A stretch of 64,000 nucleotides of DNA from Halicephalobus mephisto (GCA_009193035.1 SWDT01000567.1:124001-188000); one strand, 5' to 3'; shown: positions 1 through 12,175, numbered from the stretch's first letter. The notes: generated from the sequence alone by a model not told the origin. Program-made: numbers and translations.

Positions 1-3000
1 GACTTTGTCTAGAGCGATGTCTTTGTGAAGTCGCTCCAGAATCGCCGCTTGTTTCCAGGAAAACGGCTCCGGACTTCCTGACATGGAATCTTGGGACTGT
101 CGACGAGAAGGATTCGAAATCGAAAACGAAGGTCTTCTACTGCTAGCTGCCGATTTCAATCTCACTAGAAATTTTTTAAAATTATATTTTTACAAAACAA
201 TCTCGAAAGGAATTTTCGAAGTTTTCCAATCGAGACCCAAAAATTAAAAATTAATTTTTATTCAATTTTAAAAATATAATTATACTATTGTGAAAATAAC
301 AATTTTTGTAATTAGTTCTGAAAGAAACTTTCCAATCGAGATCAAAAATTGTTAAAATTTAATTTTACGGAACTCAAAAAAGATCCAATCAGGATACAGT
401 ATTTCGAAAATTAAAAATAAGATGTTTTGCGAAGTGGTCTTGAGGACAATTTTTATATTTTTTAAAATTGTAGGATTCTTTTAAATTATTTTATTTTGGA
501 GAAAATTATAGAAGACTTTAGAAATCCAGAAGAGATTCTAAAAGACTTCAGAAGCTTCCATGAGATTCTAGATGATCTCAGAACCTTCCAGATCCTAATC
601 ATCAGAGCTTTTTTGATGTACCGCTGCATTAAATACAACACAATGATGTTGTTCTTAATGTATCTGATGCATCAGGATCGTTTTAATATATCAATATATT
701 GAATATAATACATTGATATTCAATATATCGATATGTTGAATATAATGTATCCGATACATTAGAGTTGTTATAATATATCGGATACATTGTATACAATATG
801 CCAATATCAACTTAATATATCACTGCATTGAATATAATGTATCCGATATATTATAGTTGTTATGATGTATCAAATCTATCATATTCAATACATCGATATG
901 AACTTAACATATCCATACATTGAATATAATGTATCCGATACATCAGAGTTGTTATAATGCATCAAATCTATCATATTCAATACATCGATATCAATTTAAC
1001 ATATCGATACATTGAATATAATGTATCCACACACTATATACTATATACCCGGTCTTTGTGTGTACTGCACAGCTTATGAACCTATTAACCAACATCCTAA
1101 AAATCATTCTACCACTACAGTATTCTGTGAAATTAATTTTTTTGGTTCTAATAAAGCTAAATACTTACATATTTCATCATGGACATCTTGATGGAAAGGA
1201 TTATCCTCGTCGTTTTCTTCTAATTTCTTCTGCATGTAACAAGAAATCGTGTCCGTTGCGAAGGCGTCCCCGAGGACATTTACGGCGGTTCTGACTCTGT
1301 CTAGCAACCAGTCTACTGTAATAATTAATGAAACGTCTTTCACTGGCAGTCCTACTGTATTCAGAATGACAATGATACTGACTAATCCGGCGGGAACGGA
1401 ATTCAATCCTAACGAAGCGATCGTGGCGATGAAACTAATTGTGATGACTTCAGCAAGAGTCAAAGTAATGTTGTTCAATTGGGCGATGAAGATAACAGCC
1501 ACTGCTTCGTAGAGGGCATTACCGTCCATGTTTATCGTCGAACCTAATGGGAGGACAAATCTGGCGATCCGTCTGTCAACATTCAAATTATCCTCCATAC
1601 ATTGCATGGATATCGGCAAAGCAGCACCCCCTGAGGCGGTCCCGAAGGAAGTCACAATTGCTTGGGTCATTCCTCGGACTATTCTCATCGGGTTCCTTCT
1701 AGTGAGGATGAAGTACAGTAACGGCATCGTGACACAAGTATGGACTATCAATCCACTCATTACCGTAATCACATACATGAATAAAACAGCGGCGGTGTCA
1801 GAGAGGTCGTCGAGGTCCAGTAAGTTCCCCGCAATCAGACAAATGATGCCTAAGGGCGCAAACCTAGAAGAAAATCAAATCATATTATTTAAAAAACAAA
1901 AATTACTACAAAGCGGTCTCGATGGGAACTTTCAAAACTTTCCAATCAAGACCAAAATCACAAAATTTAATACTTATTTGATTCTAGAACAGAAAAAAAA
2001 TCACACCATTTAAAAAAAACAAAAATTACCACAAAGCGGTCCCGATGCAAATTTTTAAAAATTTTAAAAACTAAAACAACCTAAAATTTCGATTTTCCGT
2101 GATAGCGATTTCGTAATTAATTATTTTAGAGTTAAATTCTTAGACATGCTTAGAATTTTCTATAATAAGATACATAGGATCCAAAGCGCTTCATTTATCT
2201 TTCAAAGTTAGTTTTGAAATACAAAAAAGCGTAACTTTTGGTTCCGTAACAATTGCGAAATGTAACAAAAATACAACAATCGTCACATTTTTATGAATAT
2301 TTGACTTTGTGACGAAAATTGTAACGAAATAGTGATGATTTTCATGTGTTACTATACTAGAAGTGCGCTTTCTGTGGATAAAGATTTTGGATAGTGTCTA
2401 TTTCGAACTCAAATCAGGAATTTCCAGTCACTATTCAAAATCTCTATACACAAAAAAGCGTAACTTTTGGTTCCGTAACAATTGCGAAATGTAGCAAAAA
2501 TACAACAATCGTCACATTTTTCGTCAATATTTGACTTTTGTAACAAAAGTTGTAACAAAATAGTGATGATTTTCGTTTGTTACTGTACTAGAAACTACTC
2601 TTCGTTTTGCGTATGAAATTACTCATGAAGATCCTAAGTCATCCCTAATCCTCAAATACCTCTTTGAAAATAGAGATTTTCCTTTTTTGTAAAAAATCAA
2701 ATGTTACCACATGAGGATCTCTACGAGTTTCATAATCACGGCTTCGAAAATGATGAAAAATTCAACGATGATTCTGGCTTTCTCCTGAAGTTGAGAAACG
2801 ATGATTCCGAATCCAGTTGAAAACACAATGATCCCGAGGATATTCAATCCACCAACATGTTTGATTTCTTTTTTTAATCTTTTCGTAGTTTGATTAACGT
2901 TTACTGTAACGTCGTAAATTTTTTCTTTTTTCGGTGCATAAACTGTTTGGACTCTTTGGAAGGCTGCCTGGATGACGTTTTCTGGAAACATGTTTCTTAT

Positions 3001-4749
3001 GACGTCAAGAAACGTATCCAGAGGAGAAACATTCGTGTGTTCTATCTGGTTTATCTGGAAGTCTTCCTTGATCGTCGGATCACCAGGATGGATCAAGAGA
3101 ACTAAGATCACTCCAGTCTGAAAACAATTTTATAAAAATTTAATAAAGTACTGTAATATTGATTTTAATTTTAGTATATTCATTAATAATTTCGTTTACG
3201 GAAGGTAATCCTGAAGGATTAGGTACTTTGATTTACAAATTTTGAAATTCATTTGAAAAAATTATATTTTTGAAAAATTAATTCCGAAATTTTAGATTAA
3301 TTCAATTTCTAAAAATTCGCGTCGGGACCTTTTCGTGAAGAAATCTTATTTTTAAAGTTTTACAACATTATGAATATGATTCGATTTTTTCAGAATCACA
3401 TAAAAATTAAATTTTTCATTTTTGAATCTTGATTTAAAGGTTCTAAAAAGTCTTGTTGGAGCCATTTTATAAAAAAATTCACTTTTATAACAATGAAATT
3501 ACTACTTACAATAGTTGAGAGAACAGTGGTGGTGGTGTAGTACCCTATTGTGAGTAGCCCCATTTGTCCAGACTCCTTAGGATCCATCTGAGCCAAAGCT
3601 GAAATTTACGATTATGTAGACAAAAAAGGGTACATTAAAACGGCTCTATGTATCGATGTGTTGAAGATAATATATATGATACATTAGAGTTGTTTTAATG
3701 CGCCGATATCAACTTAATGTATTCATACATTGAATACAATGTATTTGATACGTTGGAATTGTTTTAATTTAGCAGTATATTGAATATAATACATTGATAT
3801 TACACTTAACATATCGATATGTTGAATATAATGTATCCGATACATTAGAGTTGTTATAATGCATCAAATCTATCATATTCAATACATCGATATCAACTTA
3901 ACATATCCATACATTGAATATAATGTATCCGATACATCAGAGTTGTTATAATGCATCAAATCTATCATATTCATTGCACTAATATCGACTTAACATATCG
4001 ATATGTTGAATATAATGTATCCAATACATCAGAGTTGTTATAATGCATCAAATCTATCATATTCAATGCATTAATATCGACTTAATATATCGATATGTTG
4101 AATATAATGTATCCGATACATTAGAGTTGTTATAATATATCAGATACATTGTATACCATGCGCCGATATCAACTTAATATATCAATACATTGGATATCAC
4201 ATATTCGATATATCAGAACTGTTACAATATATTGGATATATGTATACCATGCGCGAATATCAACTTAATATATCCATATATGGAATATAATGTATCTAAT
4301 ACATTAAAGCCATTTTAATGCGCCGATATCAACTTAATACATCCATAGATCGAATATAATGTATCCGGTACATTAAAACAGCTCTGATTTATCAGATATG
4401 TTGTATGTCATGTATCTACTTTTTGTATATTCAATTAAATTAAAATTCAAGTCACAAACCAGATATAAGTGAAGCAAAAATCAACGGCAATATCATCAAC
4501 TTTAAAATTTGCATGAAAATTTCACCTGGAAAATTAATCAAAACAACGGTTTCTTGAGATACTTCTACTGTTCTCAAAAAAAATCCCAAAGTTAATCCAA
4601 TAAAAACCGACGTTATTGTCATCGTTAATAATAAATTTTTTCTGCAAAATTTTTTTATTTGTCTCCATTTGGGAATTTTTATCAAACATCCTCCTAAAAA
4701 TTTTAAAATTAAAAAAATTATTTTTTTTAAACTTACTTCGACGACACAT
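1..4749 (-). CDS. SLC1-family excitatory amino acid (glutamate) transporter, GLT/EAAT type, 3' end beyond window
   Basis: Plasma-membrane Na+-coupled glutamate/aspartate symporter family. Exons read on the minus strand: 4749-4737, 4693-4460, 3598-3510, 3117-2708, 1863-1169 and 164-1. All junctions keep phase, for example SLIS|ALAQMD, STI|TGVILVL and LMW|FAPLGI. About 535 residues are visible, near the usual 500-570. Early helices are followed by FMQILKLMILPLIFASLIS, the HP1 region with SGGAALP, NMDGNALYEA in TM7, HP2 with SVPAGLVS, and DWLLDRVRTAVNVLGDAF in TM8. The Asp and Arg of DRVRT that bind substrate in the family are present. HP1, the NMDGT motif and the HP2 tip differ from typical EAATs. 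The last exon gives a Ser/Arg-rich cytosolic tail. It joins in phase to a GTAAGTAT donor at 1168, but if that intron were retained the frame would end at 1104. Family certain; which glt paralogue it is cannot be decided. Confidence 0.9.
620..1030. repeat. 92-bp satellite array in the last transporter intron
   Basis: Words TGTATCCGATACATTAGAGT and TTGTTATAATGCATCAAATC recur at 91-92 bp spacing (GAG at 762, about 853, 946). Units are internally palindromic around GTATCCGATACAT. Confidence 0.88.
2215..2600. repeat. Two copies of AAAAAAGCGTAACTTTTGG repeat in transporter intron
   Basis: Copies of about 140 bp begin at 2222 and 2451 and run through CCGTAACAATTGCGAAATGT to TAGTGATGATTTTC. A decayed third copy is at 24518 and a fragment at 19926. 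Confidence 0.85.
3640..4420. repeat. 92-bp satellite array in the transporter intron between exons 4460 and 3598
   Basis: About eight units. GAGTTGTTATAATGCATC starts at 3848, 3940, 4032 and 4124, exactly 92 bp apart. Same family and orientation as the array at 620-1030, in another intron of the same gene. Confidence 0.92.
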
Positions 4750-5139
4750 ATCTGGTTCAATAATTTTTTTAAAAATAAAAAATTTTCAAATTATCAATTT
4801 TTACGAAAATAGTCCAAAAATCGATCCTTTTTTGACGTCAAAAAAGGATTATGTAAAATAAGTCTGATCTAACACAAGAAGTGAAAATTCTTCAAAATCG
4901 GTTAAAATTGAAAAGAATTTGTTTTGTGATATTTCCGTTTTTGATTTCTTGGTCTCTGATTTGTTCAAATTGATTCGATTTTGGTCATCGATTGACGTGG
5001 GTGGTTATCAGTCTCCCGTCACAAGTCTAGAGAAATCAGAAGCATCCAGAAGTTCCAGATAAGCATCACGAACAAAAGACGGGAAATCGTACTACTATAA
5101 CAATAAAAAAGTAATTTTTCATACGAAATGGTCCCGACA

Positions 5140-5430
5140 AGAATTTTTAGAACTTTCCAGTCGAGACCCAAAATTCCAAAATTCAGTTTTTATATGATTT
5201 TGAAAAAATAATATGATAATTATATTTTTATAAAAACAGAAAAAAATCATATGCAAATTGATCCCGACAAGAATTTTTAGAACTTTTCAGTCGAGACCCA
5301 AAATTCTAAAATTTATTTTTTATATGATTCTTAAAAGATGTAATAATATTTATACTATTATAAAAAGAATTAAAGAATAATTTTTTACGAATTGGTCCCG
5401 ACAAGAATTTTTAGAACTTTTTTATGAATT
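5140..5430. repeat. GGTCCCGAC...GTCGAGACC repeats
   Basis: Three copies (near 5143, 5260, 5393) of GGTCCCGACAAGAATTTTTA followed within 20 bp by CAGTCGAGACCC in the first two, so the ends are inverted. Decayed copies occur at 200, 320, 1918, 2037, 37645, 40650 and 53975. Confidence 0.8.
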
Positions 5431-5639
5431 AAAACAATTTTAAATTTCGATTTTTTAAATTTTTATTTTCTACAATTTCGAAATTAATTTTAGTTTTCTT
5501 TCAAGCGAGATGTGGAAATATATATCAGGGTAAATGGGATATATAACCTTGTAGTAATCCTTTAAAGACAGTTTTTATGCAGGAAACTTTTAATAAATAT
5601 TTTAACAACATCTTTAGTAAAAATTGCTTAAATATACTC

Positions 5640-6215
5640 TTTTCAGATGAATCTGGAACCTTCTAGATTAGGGTACATAGAGTGCAGTCTTTTAGTTACT
5701 TTATGAAGTTGATTTTCATATATGAAAATATTAATAAATATTTTAAAATTATGATATGAGAATATCTTCATTAAAAATTTCTTAAATATATTCTTCTCAG
5801 ATAAATCTAGAACCTTTTAGATTAGAATATATATGGTACATAACTCTTCTCCCACTCTCCGAAATTGATTTTCATATATGAAAATATTAATAAATATTTT
5901 TAAATTACAATGCGAAAATATCTTCATTAAAAATTTCTTAAATATATTCTTCTCAAATAAATCTAGAACCTTTTAGATCAGAGTACACAGGGTACATAAC
6001 TCTTCTCCCCCCCCCTTCGAAATTGATCTTCATATATGAAAATATTAATAAATATTTTAAAATTACAATGCGAAAATATCTTCATTAAAAATTTCTTAAA
6101 TATATTCTTCTCAGATGAATCTAGAACCTCCTGGATCAGAGTACCTAACCTTCTGGTGATATTTGAAAGTCAATTTTCAACTATGAAATTGTTAATAAAT
6201 ATTCTAAAATCATAA
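5640..6215. repeat. Tandem ATATATGAAA module, four copies
   Basis: ATCTAGAACCTTTTAGAT-type words begin at 5651, 5815, 5961 and 6119 (146-164 bp apart), each followed by TTTTCATATATGAAAATATT (last copy decayed). This is the right half of the composite intron element amplified in tandem. Confidence 0.85.
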
Positions 6216-6319
6216 TTAATATTACAGTATCTTGTGAAAACTTTGTGCTTAGTTGTCTTTAAAAATTTTAAAAGCAGATTTTTTACGGAAATATGAGCCG
6301 ACCCTAATTTCACACTCAC

Positions 6320-6413
6320 CGAAAAGGAATAATCGTATCTGAAGGAAGATCGAACCACCGGATTCCGGCAACCAGGTTCCAAAGAAAGAAAACCAGCGGC
6401 TGTCTTTCGACAT
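6320..6413 (-). CDS. Candidate alternative first coding exon of the glutamate transporter
   Basis: The minus strand has an ATG at 6413 opening 31 codons (begins MSKDSRWFSFFGTW) that end in a good donor, TTCG|GTGAGTG. The segment is richer in G+C than its surroundings. One base is left over, which joins in phase both to the transporter exon at 4693 and to a weaker possible acceptor just before the ATG at 4749. The intervening intron would be about 1.6 kb and full of repeats. It could equally be an unrelated small exon or chance. Confidence 0.35.
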
Positions 6414-6729
6414 TTTCAGAGAACTATCTTTCGTACAATATTCGCTCCGGATTTTGTCGAAATATTGATCATCAAATTTCAAAAAAAATCAAAAATTTTT
6501 TGTACTATGTGATAGAGATACGGTAATTCATAAAATTCATCAATTACAGTAAGTTTTAATTTTTGAAAATATTTTGAAAGAAAAATTTTTATTTGTGAAT
6601 CCTCTTAAAACCGGCCTGCGGATAAAAATCCAAAGAAGCGGCTTTAGGAAATCTCAACGATCAATTTTTTATGCGCAATTAAAAAATAAAAATATTCTTT
6701 AATCACGATTTCAGAAGCAGATCCCCATC
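6414..6729. promoter_or_regulatory. Divergent intergenic region between transporter and BPI-like gene
   Basis: About 315 bp separates the candidate minus-strand exon at 6413 from the plus-strand start at 6730. If both starts are right this is a shared divergent promoter. No specific box is recognised. The stretch just before 6730 contains a possible trans-splice acceptor (TTTCAG about 15 bp upstream). Confidence 0.3.
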
Positions 6730-9700
6730 ATGAAATTCATCGGAATACTGTTATTGGGAGTAATTGTCAACTGTCAACAGACCTCGAGACCCGTGTCGAA
6801 GCTGAATCCGGTCGGGACCTCGACGGCCGGAAGAAGCCCTCAGGTCAACTCCGAACAGCTTGTTTCTCCTTTGCTTTTCGTAAGTTTTGATTAAAATTAT
6901 TATTTCAAAAATTCATTTTTGATAAATTACTACAGCATTAGTTACTTTTTAAAAATTCACAAATAAGTTTATATGTAAAAATCAATTTTATAAAATATGT
7001 AAAAAGTTGCTTGACTTGTGTACTTTGATTTAAAAATTCCGAATTTATTTTTAAGAATATTAAAACAACTTTTTTATTAATGTTTTTAGGTTACTTTTTA
7101 AAGAAACTTTATATGTAAAAATCAACTTTATAGAATATGTAAAAAGTTGCTTAACTTGTGTACTTTAATTTAAAAATTCCAAATTCATTTTTAAAAATAT
7201 TAAAACAACTTTTTTATTAATGTTTTTAGGCTACTTTTTAAAGCAATTTTATATATGAAAATCAACTTTAGAGAATTTTAGATTTTATATATCCCAAGTT
7301 AAAAGTTTCAAAATTCATTTAGGAAGAATATTTCGAAATAAATCGATTACGAGAACATAAAAGATCACGGAACTGCGAAGATGGACTGACATTGTAGATT
7401 ATCTCGATTGCTAAAAAAATCCAAAAATTCGTGTTGGGATTTTTTTTTTTAAATTATTGTTAAAAATTATATCAAAAAATCAAATTTAAAAATTAATTCA
7501 AAATTATTGTTAAAAATTATATCAAAAATTTAATTTAAAAATTTGCATTAAGATTTTTGTGAAAAATTTTTTACTTTTATAATTTTTTGATTCGATTTCA
7601 GCAAAACACGGATCCTCTGAATGCGGGTATTTACCTGAGGCTGATGCCCACAGGGCTGGCGTACCTCAGAGAAATCGGAATGAAGGTCGTCAACGATGAA
7701 GTTTTAAAAATCTCTCTTCCTACGATAACAGAAACCATCGAAGCGGGCCAAGTGTCCATCTTCAACGCTTATGTCTCCAAGTACTGGCCTCCGGTGGAGT
7801 ACAGTCTGGATTTGGTGGCTCCGAACACGTTCACTTGGACCATGTCGAAGATGCACCTTAGAGCAAGTGGCGAATTCGAGGCCCGGATAAATGGGGCCCT
7901 GTTACTGCCTACAGTACCCATTAGAGGCCAATTCGAAACACTTCTCGGTCACATCTCCTTGACCATCTCCGTCCGGCAGTTTAGGTGAGGATTAAAAACC
8001 AGTTTGAATTTTTTAATGAACGTGATTCTCAATAGTGAAGAAGCGCTCTCGGGGCTCCTCAAGTACAGTCCGTATACTGTAGCACCCAGATCGGATACGT
8101 GGATCTGAACGTCCGGAACACAGGGGTCTTGACGGATTTCTTCATCAACTCCTTCAAAGGTGGGTCTTAGGGTTAAAGCCTCCAGGGCATGCCCAGATTC
8201 TAGGAAGAAAAAAGAAGGCAAAGAAGATTTCAGCTTTCCTGATTGCACATTTCAAGCCTACTGTAGAACAGAGAATGTGCCAAATGATCGAGAAAATCAT
8301 CAACCAAGACATGAACAGCATACTGTCAACAATGCCCTTGAAGGTAATCAGAAAATTAAAATTTAAAAAAAAAATTAAAATTTTTCAAAAAAAAAATAAT
8401 TTTTTTAAAATTAAAAATTTTTCCAAATTTTAATTTTTTTAATTTTTTTAATTCTTTTATTTTTTAAAAAAGTTTTAATTTTAGATCAGGATTAATGAAA
8501 ATAATCTTGACATCATTGGTCAAACTTTTGGGATTTCGAAACCAGCTAATTTGAACAGATTCGAATCGAAGGGAAATCGGAATCTGACTCTTTTGAACTT
8601 CGTCAACCAACTTAGAGAACGAAATCTCATCCTCGATTTTTCACTCATCGACGAGCCCACCATCAATCAAGGAACAATCTTAATGAAATCCAGAGGGGAA
8701 ATATCCTGGTAGTTAATTTACTACTTAATTATAGTTACTCCCCTGAGGCATTTGGTTCCTTATTTCCTTACTAGTCAATTTTTTTCTTTTTTTGTTTTTC
8801 AAATATCCTACAATAACTAACAAGGCTGGTCTTAAAACGAAAAAAAAATTTCGAAATTGCTTCCCTGAGGCATTTGATTTCTAATTTTGTAATATTTTAA
8901 TTTTTTCTTTTTTAGACTAGTCTTTTTTGTTTTTCAAATATCCTAAAATTCCTACAATAACTAACAAGGCTGGTCTTAAAACGAAAAAAAAATTTCAAAA
9001 TTGCTTCCCTGAGGCATTTGATTTCTAATTTTGTAATATTTTAATTTTTTCTTTTTTAGACTAGTCTTTTTTGTTTTTCAAATATCCTAAAATCCCTACA
9101 ATAACTAACAAGGCTGGTCCTAAAACGAAAAAAAATTTCAAAATTGCTTCCCTGAGGCATTTGATTTCTAATTTTGTAATATTTTAATTTTTTCTTTTTT
9201 AGACTAGTCTTTTTTGTTTTTCAAATATCCTAAAATTCCTACAATAACTAACAAGGCTGGTCTTAAAACGAAAAAAAAATTTCAAAATTGCTTCCCTGAG
9301 GCATTTGATCTCTAATTTTTTTGTATTTTAATTTTTTCTTTTTTAGACTAGTCTTTTTTGTTTTTTAAATATCTTAAAATTCCTACAATAACTAACAAGG
9401 CTGGTCCTAAAACGAAAAAATTAAAAAAGTCTAAATCGAAGGGAGGAAATACCCCAAAAGAGAGACCATTATGTGATCTATTTTTTACTTCTTAAATCAA
9501 TCTTTTCCATTGTCAAAATTCCAATCTTGACTAAAAAGATTGATCTGAAGGTGAAAAAAATGGACAGTTCTAGACTTGTTGCCCCAGGGCGTTTAATTTT
9601 TCACTTCAGAAGGGCAGTTTAATTTTTTCTTTTTTAGATCAATTTTTTTTAAATTCCAATTACCGTAACATGACCAAAAAGATTAATGTAAAAAAATTAA

Positions 9701-10932
9701 AGAAATTAAAGAATTTTAAAAAATTTAAAAACTTAAAGAAATATAAAAAGAATTTTAAAAAATTTAAAAACTTAAAGAAATTTTAAAAAATTGAAAAATT
9801 TTAAAATTTTTTTAAATTTAAAAAAATCAAGAACCGAAAATTCCAAAATACGAATTAGTGATACAAGTAATTTTTTATTTTTTTAATTACTTTTTTATTT
9901 TTAAAATGACAATTATGGTTGAAAAAAATATTTTAAAAAGTAAAAATTTCTTAAATCTTACAACTTATTTTTTGCTTTCTTAGATCATTCTTTTTGGTTT
10001 TTGAAATATTCTAAAATCTCATTCAGGTCTCCAAAAAACATTTTTGAAATCTGAAATCTTCCTAAATTATCGAAAATCCCAAGAAACTAATTGTTTCAAA
10101 AACGGTAATGATGATTAAAAACGACTTCAGGAGAGGTCTGGGAGGAACCCCGTTCTTCCCCCCTAATGTCAACATACCCCAACCCCATGGGGTTCACATG
10201 GTGGAATTCTACGGAACTGACTACATTGCGAATTCTATGCTCTACCACGCCTTCAGACAGAGGTACATGGACGTCACTGTAGGTCCTGAATCCTCGCCCC
10301 AACTGAAGGACCTGCTCCAGACCACTTGTCCTACTGGTTTTTGTCTGGGGGAGTACCTAGGGGCCTTGGGGGAACAGTACCCTAACCGACAAGTCGAAAT
10401 CAGATTTACTGCCAGAAAAGCCCCAATTATGGTATTTGTGAAAAATCGGGCTAGATTCAGACTTCACGGGAGGATGGAAATGTACGTCCGTCCACAGAAC
10501 TCATCTCAAGTGAAGCTGGAAGTCGTCCGATCAGACACAACAATGACAGCGAACATCAATCTCTGGATTCAGAATCAGCACATTCTCGGAAATGCTTCCA
10601 TTGAGAATCTGGACTTCAAGTTGATCGACAGCAGGATCGAGGACGTAGACCAAGCCGTCTTCAGCGACTTGGGGTTGTTTGGAGCAGAATTTTTAGAAAA
10701 ACTCCTCACTGAAATCCTCCAAATGGGCCTCGTGATGCCGACAATGAAAGGAGTCGTCCTCAAAAGTCCAAAGTAAACAGTTTCCTTTTGTTTTACATTT
10801 TAAAAAGTACTTTTCAGACTGACAATTCATGATAGATACATCAAAGTGCAAACTTATTTCAAATTAGACGAACAGTACGCAGAAAGACTCGTTCAAGGAG
10901 CCGTTCGGCAAACACTCCATAATGTTGGTTAG
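6730..10932 (+). CDS. Secreted BPI/LBP/CETP-family lipid-binding protein
   Basis: Bactericidal/permeability-increasing protein family: secreted boomerang-shaped proteins that bind lipid or LPS; the worm role is not established here. Exons: 6730-6879, 7602-7984, about 8041-8159, 8235-8343, 8485-8708, 10131-10772, 10818-10932, roughly 580 residues. The start has a signal peptide (MKFIGILLLGVIVNC) and a Ser/Thr/Pro-rich stretch. Family-type text follows: LNAGIYLRLMPTGLAYL, a conserved Cys pair (VYCSTQIG and QRMCQMIEKI) expected to form the N-barrel disulphide, STMPLK before the central sheet, RGEISW, and a C-terminal barrel with VEFYGTDYIANS and VGPESSPQL. Most junctions are in phase; the acceptor before the third exon is ambiguous. 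Intron 5 (8709-10130) carries a tandem repeat. An AATAAA lies 23 bp after the stop. Confidence 0.9.
8735..9420. repeat. Tandem repeat, unit about 134-144 bp, five copies, in BPI-like intron 5
   Basis: The word CCCTGAGGCATTTG recurs at 8741, 8873, 9007, 9150 and 9294. Each unit contains TTTTAGACTAGTCTTTTTTG and, further on, GGCTGGTCTTAAAACG, which are imperfect reverse complements of one another, so each unit can fold back. Related single copies occur near 9610, 12680, 49020-49280, 55190 and 61160. Confidence 0.9.
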
Positions 10933-10954
10933 CATGTTGAAAGTTATTGGAATC

Positions 10955-10960
10955 AATAAA
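10955..10960 (+). terminator. Poly(A) signal of the BPI-like gene
   Basis: AATAAA 23 bp downstream of the stop codon, the usual nematode position. Confidence 0.6.
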
Positions 10961-11187
10961 CGACATAAAAGCATTAAAAACGTATTTATCGATCAATATA
11001 CTGTACAATTTGTAGTGCCAGAACTACAGTTCTCATTCAGTTTCATTATGCAGTAATAAGAAAGTACTGTAGAGTGTTAGAATCTCCGGAATATTGTCTG
11101 TAACTTTAACTATCAATGACGCTTCTGAAGGCCCTGCTTCAGGAGTTATGACATCTGAAAGACACATTACAGTGCGATCCAAAAATT

Positions 11188-11512
11188 TAGAATTATTCAT
11201 TTTAACTTGGTTCTTTATGCAGTAATAAGGAAGCACTGTAGATTACTGAAATCCCTGAGATATCCTCTACAATTCAAGCTATTGAAGATTCCTTTATGTA
11301 TTCTGATTCAGAAGTTATAAAAGAAAATACAATTTTTTCCCACGTAACAATGCTTTGAAAAACTTGCATTTTTCAGCACACTTTCGGAAGCAGGAATTTT
11401 AGGAATGTCATGGACGACTCGAATCGTAGAGAATATTTTGGAAATTCTAATAATCTACAGTACTTTCCTATTACTGTAGAAAGAACCAAGTTATAATGAA
11501 TAATTCTAAAAT
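11188..11512. mobile_element. Foldback (MITE-like) element
   Basis: The left arm at about 11188-11262 (TTTAGAATTATTCAT ... ACTTGGTTCTTT ... GCACTGTAGATTACT) is repeated inverted at about 11440-11512. The arms are near 70 bp with a few mismatches. A third, direct partial copy lies at about 11035-11090. No ORF is inside. Confidence 0.65.
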
Positions 11513-11976
11513 TATTAATCATTATTTACAATTTTCTAAAAATAGCAATATTAAAGTAGAATCAACATTCAAAGTGCCGAATTAAACAAAAGTTTAGAAA
11601 ATTTACGTCCCAGTGGTCTCAAAAAGATTACGTTTGACTTTTTTTATTTCAAAAATGTTCCAAATTAATTTTATTTCTTAAACTTTTTTTACAGTATTTT
11701 CATTAATTTAAATCACGTTAATTTTGACCTTGAATAGTTTTATTTGAATTATTTTCATCGAAAATTGAAGAATTCCAATTTTTACAACGGAAACTTGTTT
11801 TTCTGATGCTGTCTGGTTTTCAGCTGGAAGTATGTAGTTCCTAAATTTAAAGATTAATTCACTCTTCGTGGATGGGATATATCCTGAGATAATGACCACA
11901 ATAAAAACCCCATCCTCTTTACTTCCTTCTAGACTTTTAAATTTTCCTCTGTATTAAAGGGAAAATAAAAATAATA

Positions 11977-12175
11977 TGGAAATTTTCATATATAAAAACC
12001 AATGAATTTTCATATATAAAAACTGAAAACTTTTCATATATAAAAACCAAAGAATTCTCATATATAAAAACCAAAAAATTTTTATATATAGAAACCAATG
12101 AATTCTCATATATCAAAGTCAAAAACTTTTCATATATAAAAACTGAAAAATTTTCATATATAAAAATTAGAAATT
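11977..12175. repeat. Tandem TTCATATATAAAAACC minisatellite
   Basis: About eight copies of a 24-30 bp unit around TTCATATATAAAAACC. The apparent minus-strand ORF FIYEN... through it is only the repeat read in frame. Confidence 0.85.

Noticed and set aside
1249..2013. Plus-strand ORFs opposite the transporter exon
   Set aside because: Shadows of the minus-strand coding exon; no domain, no splice context.
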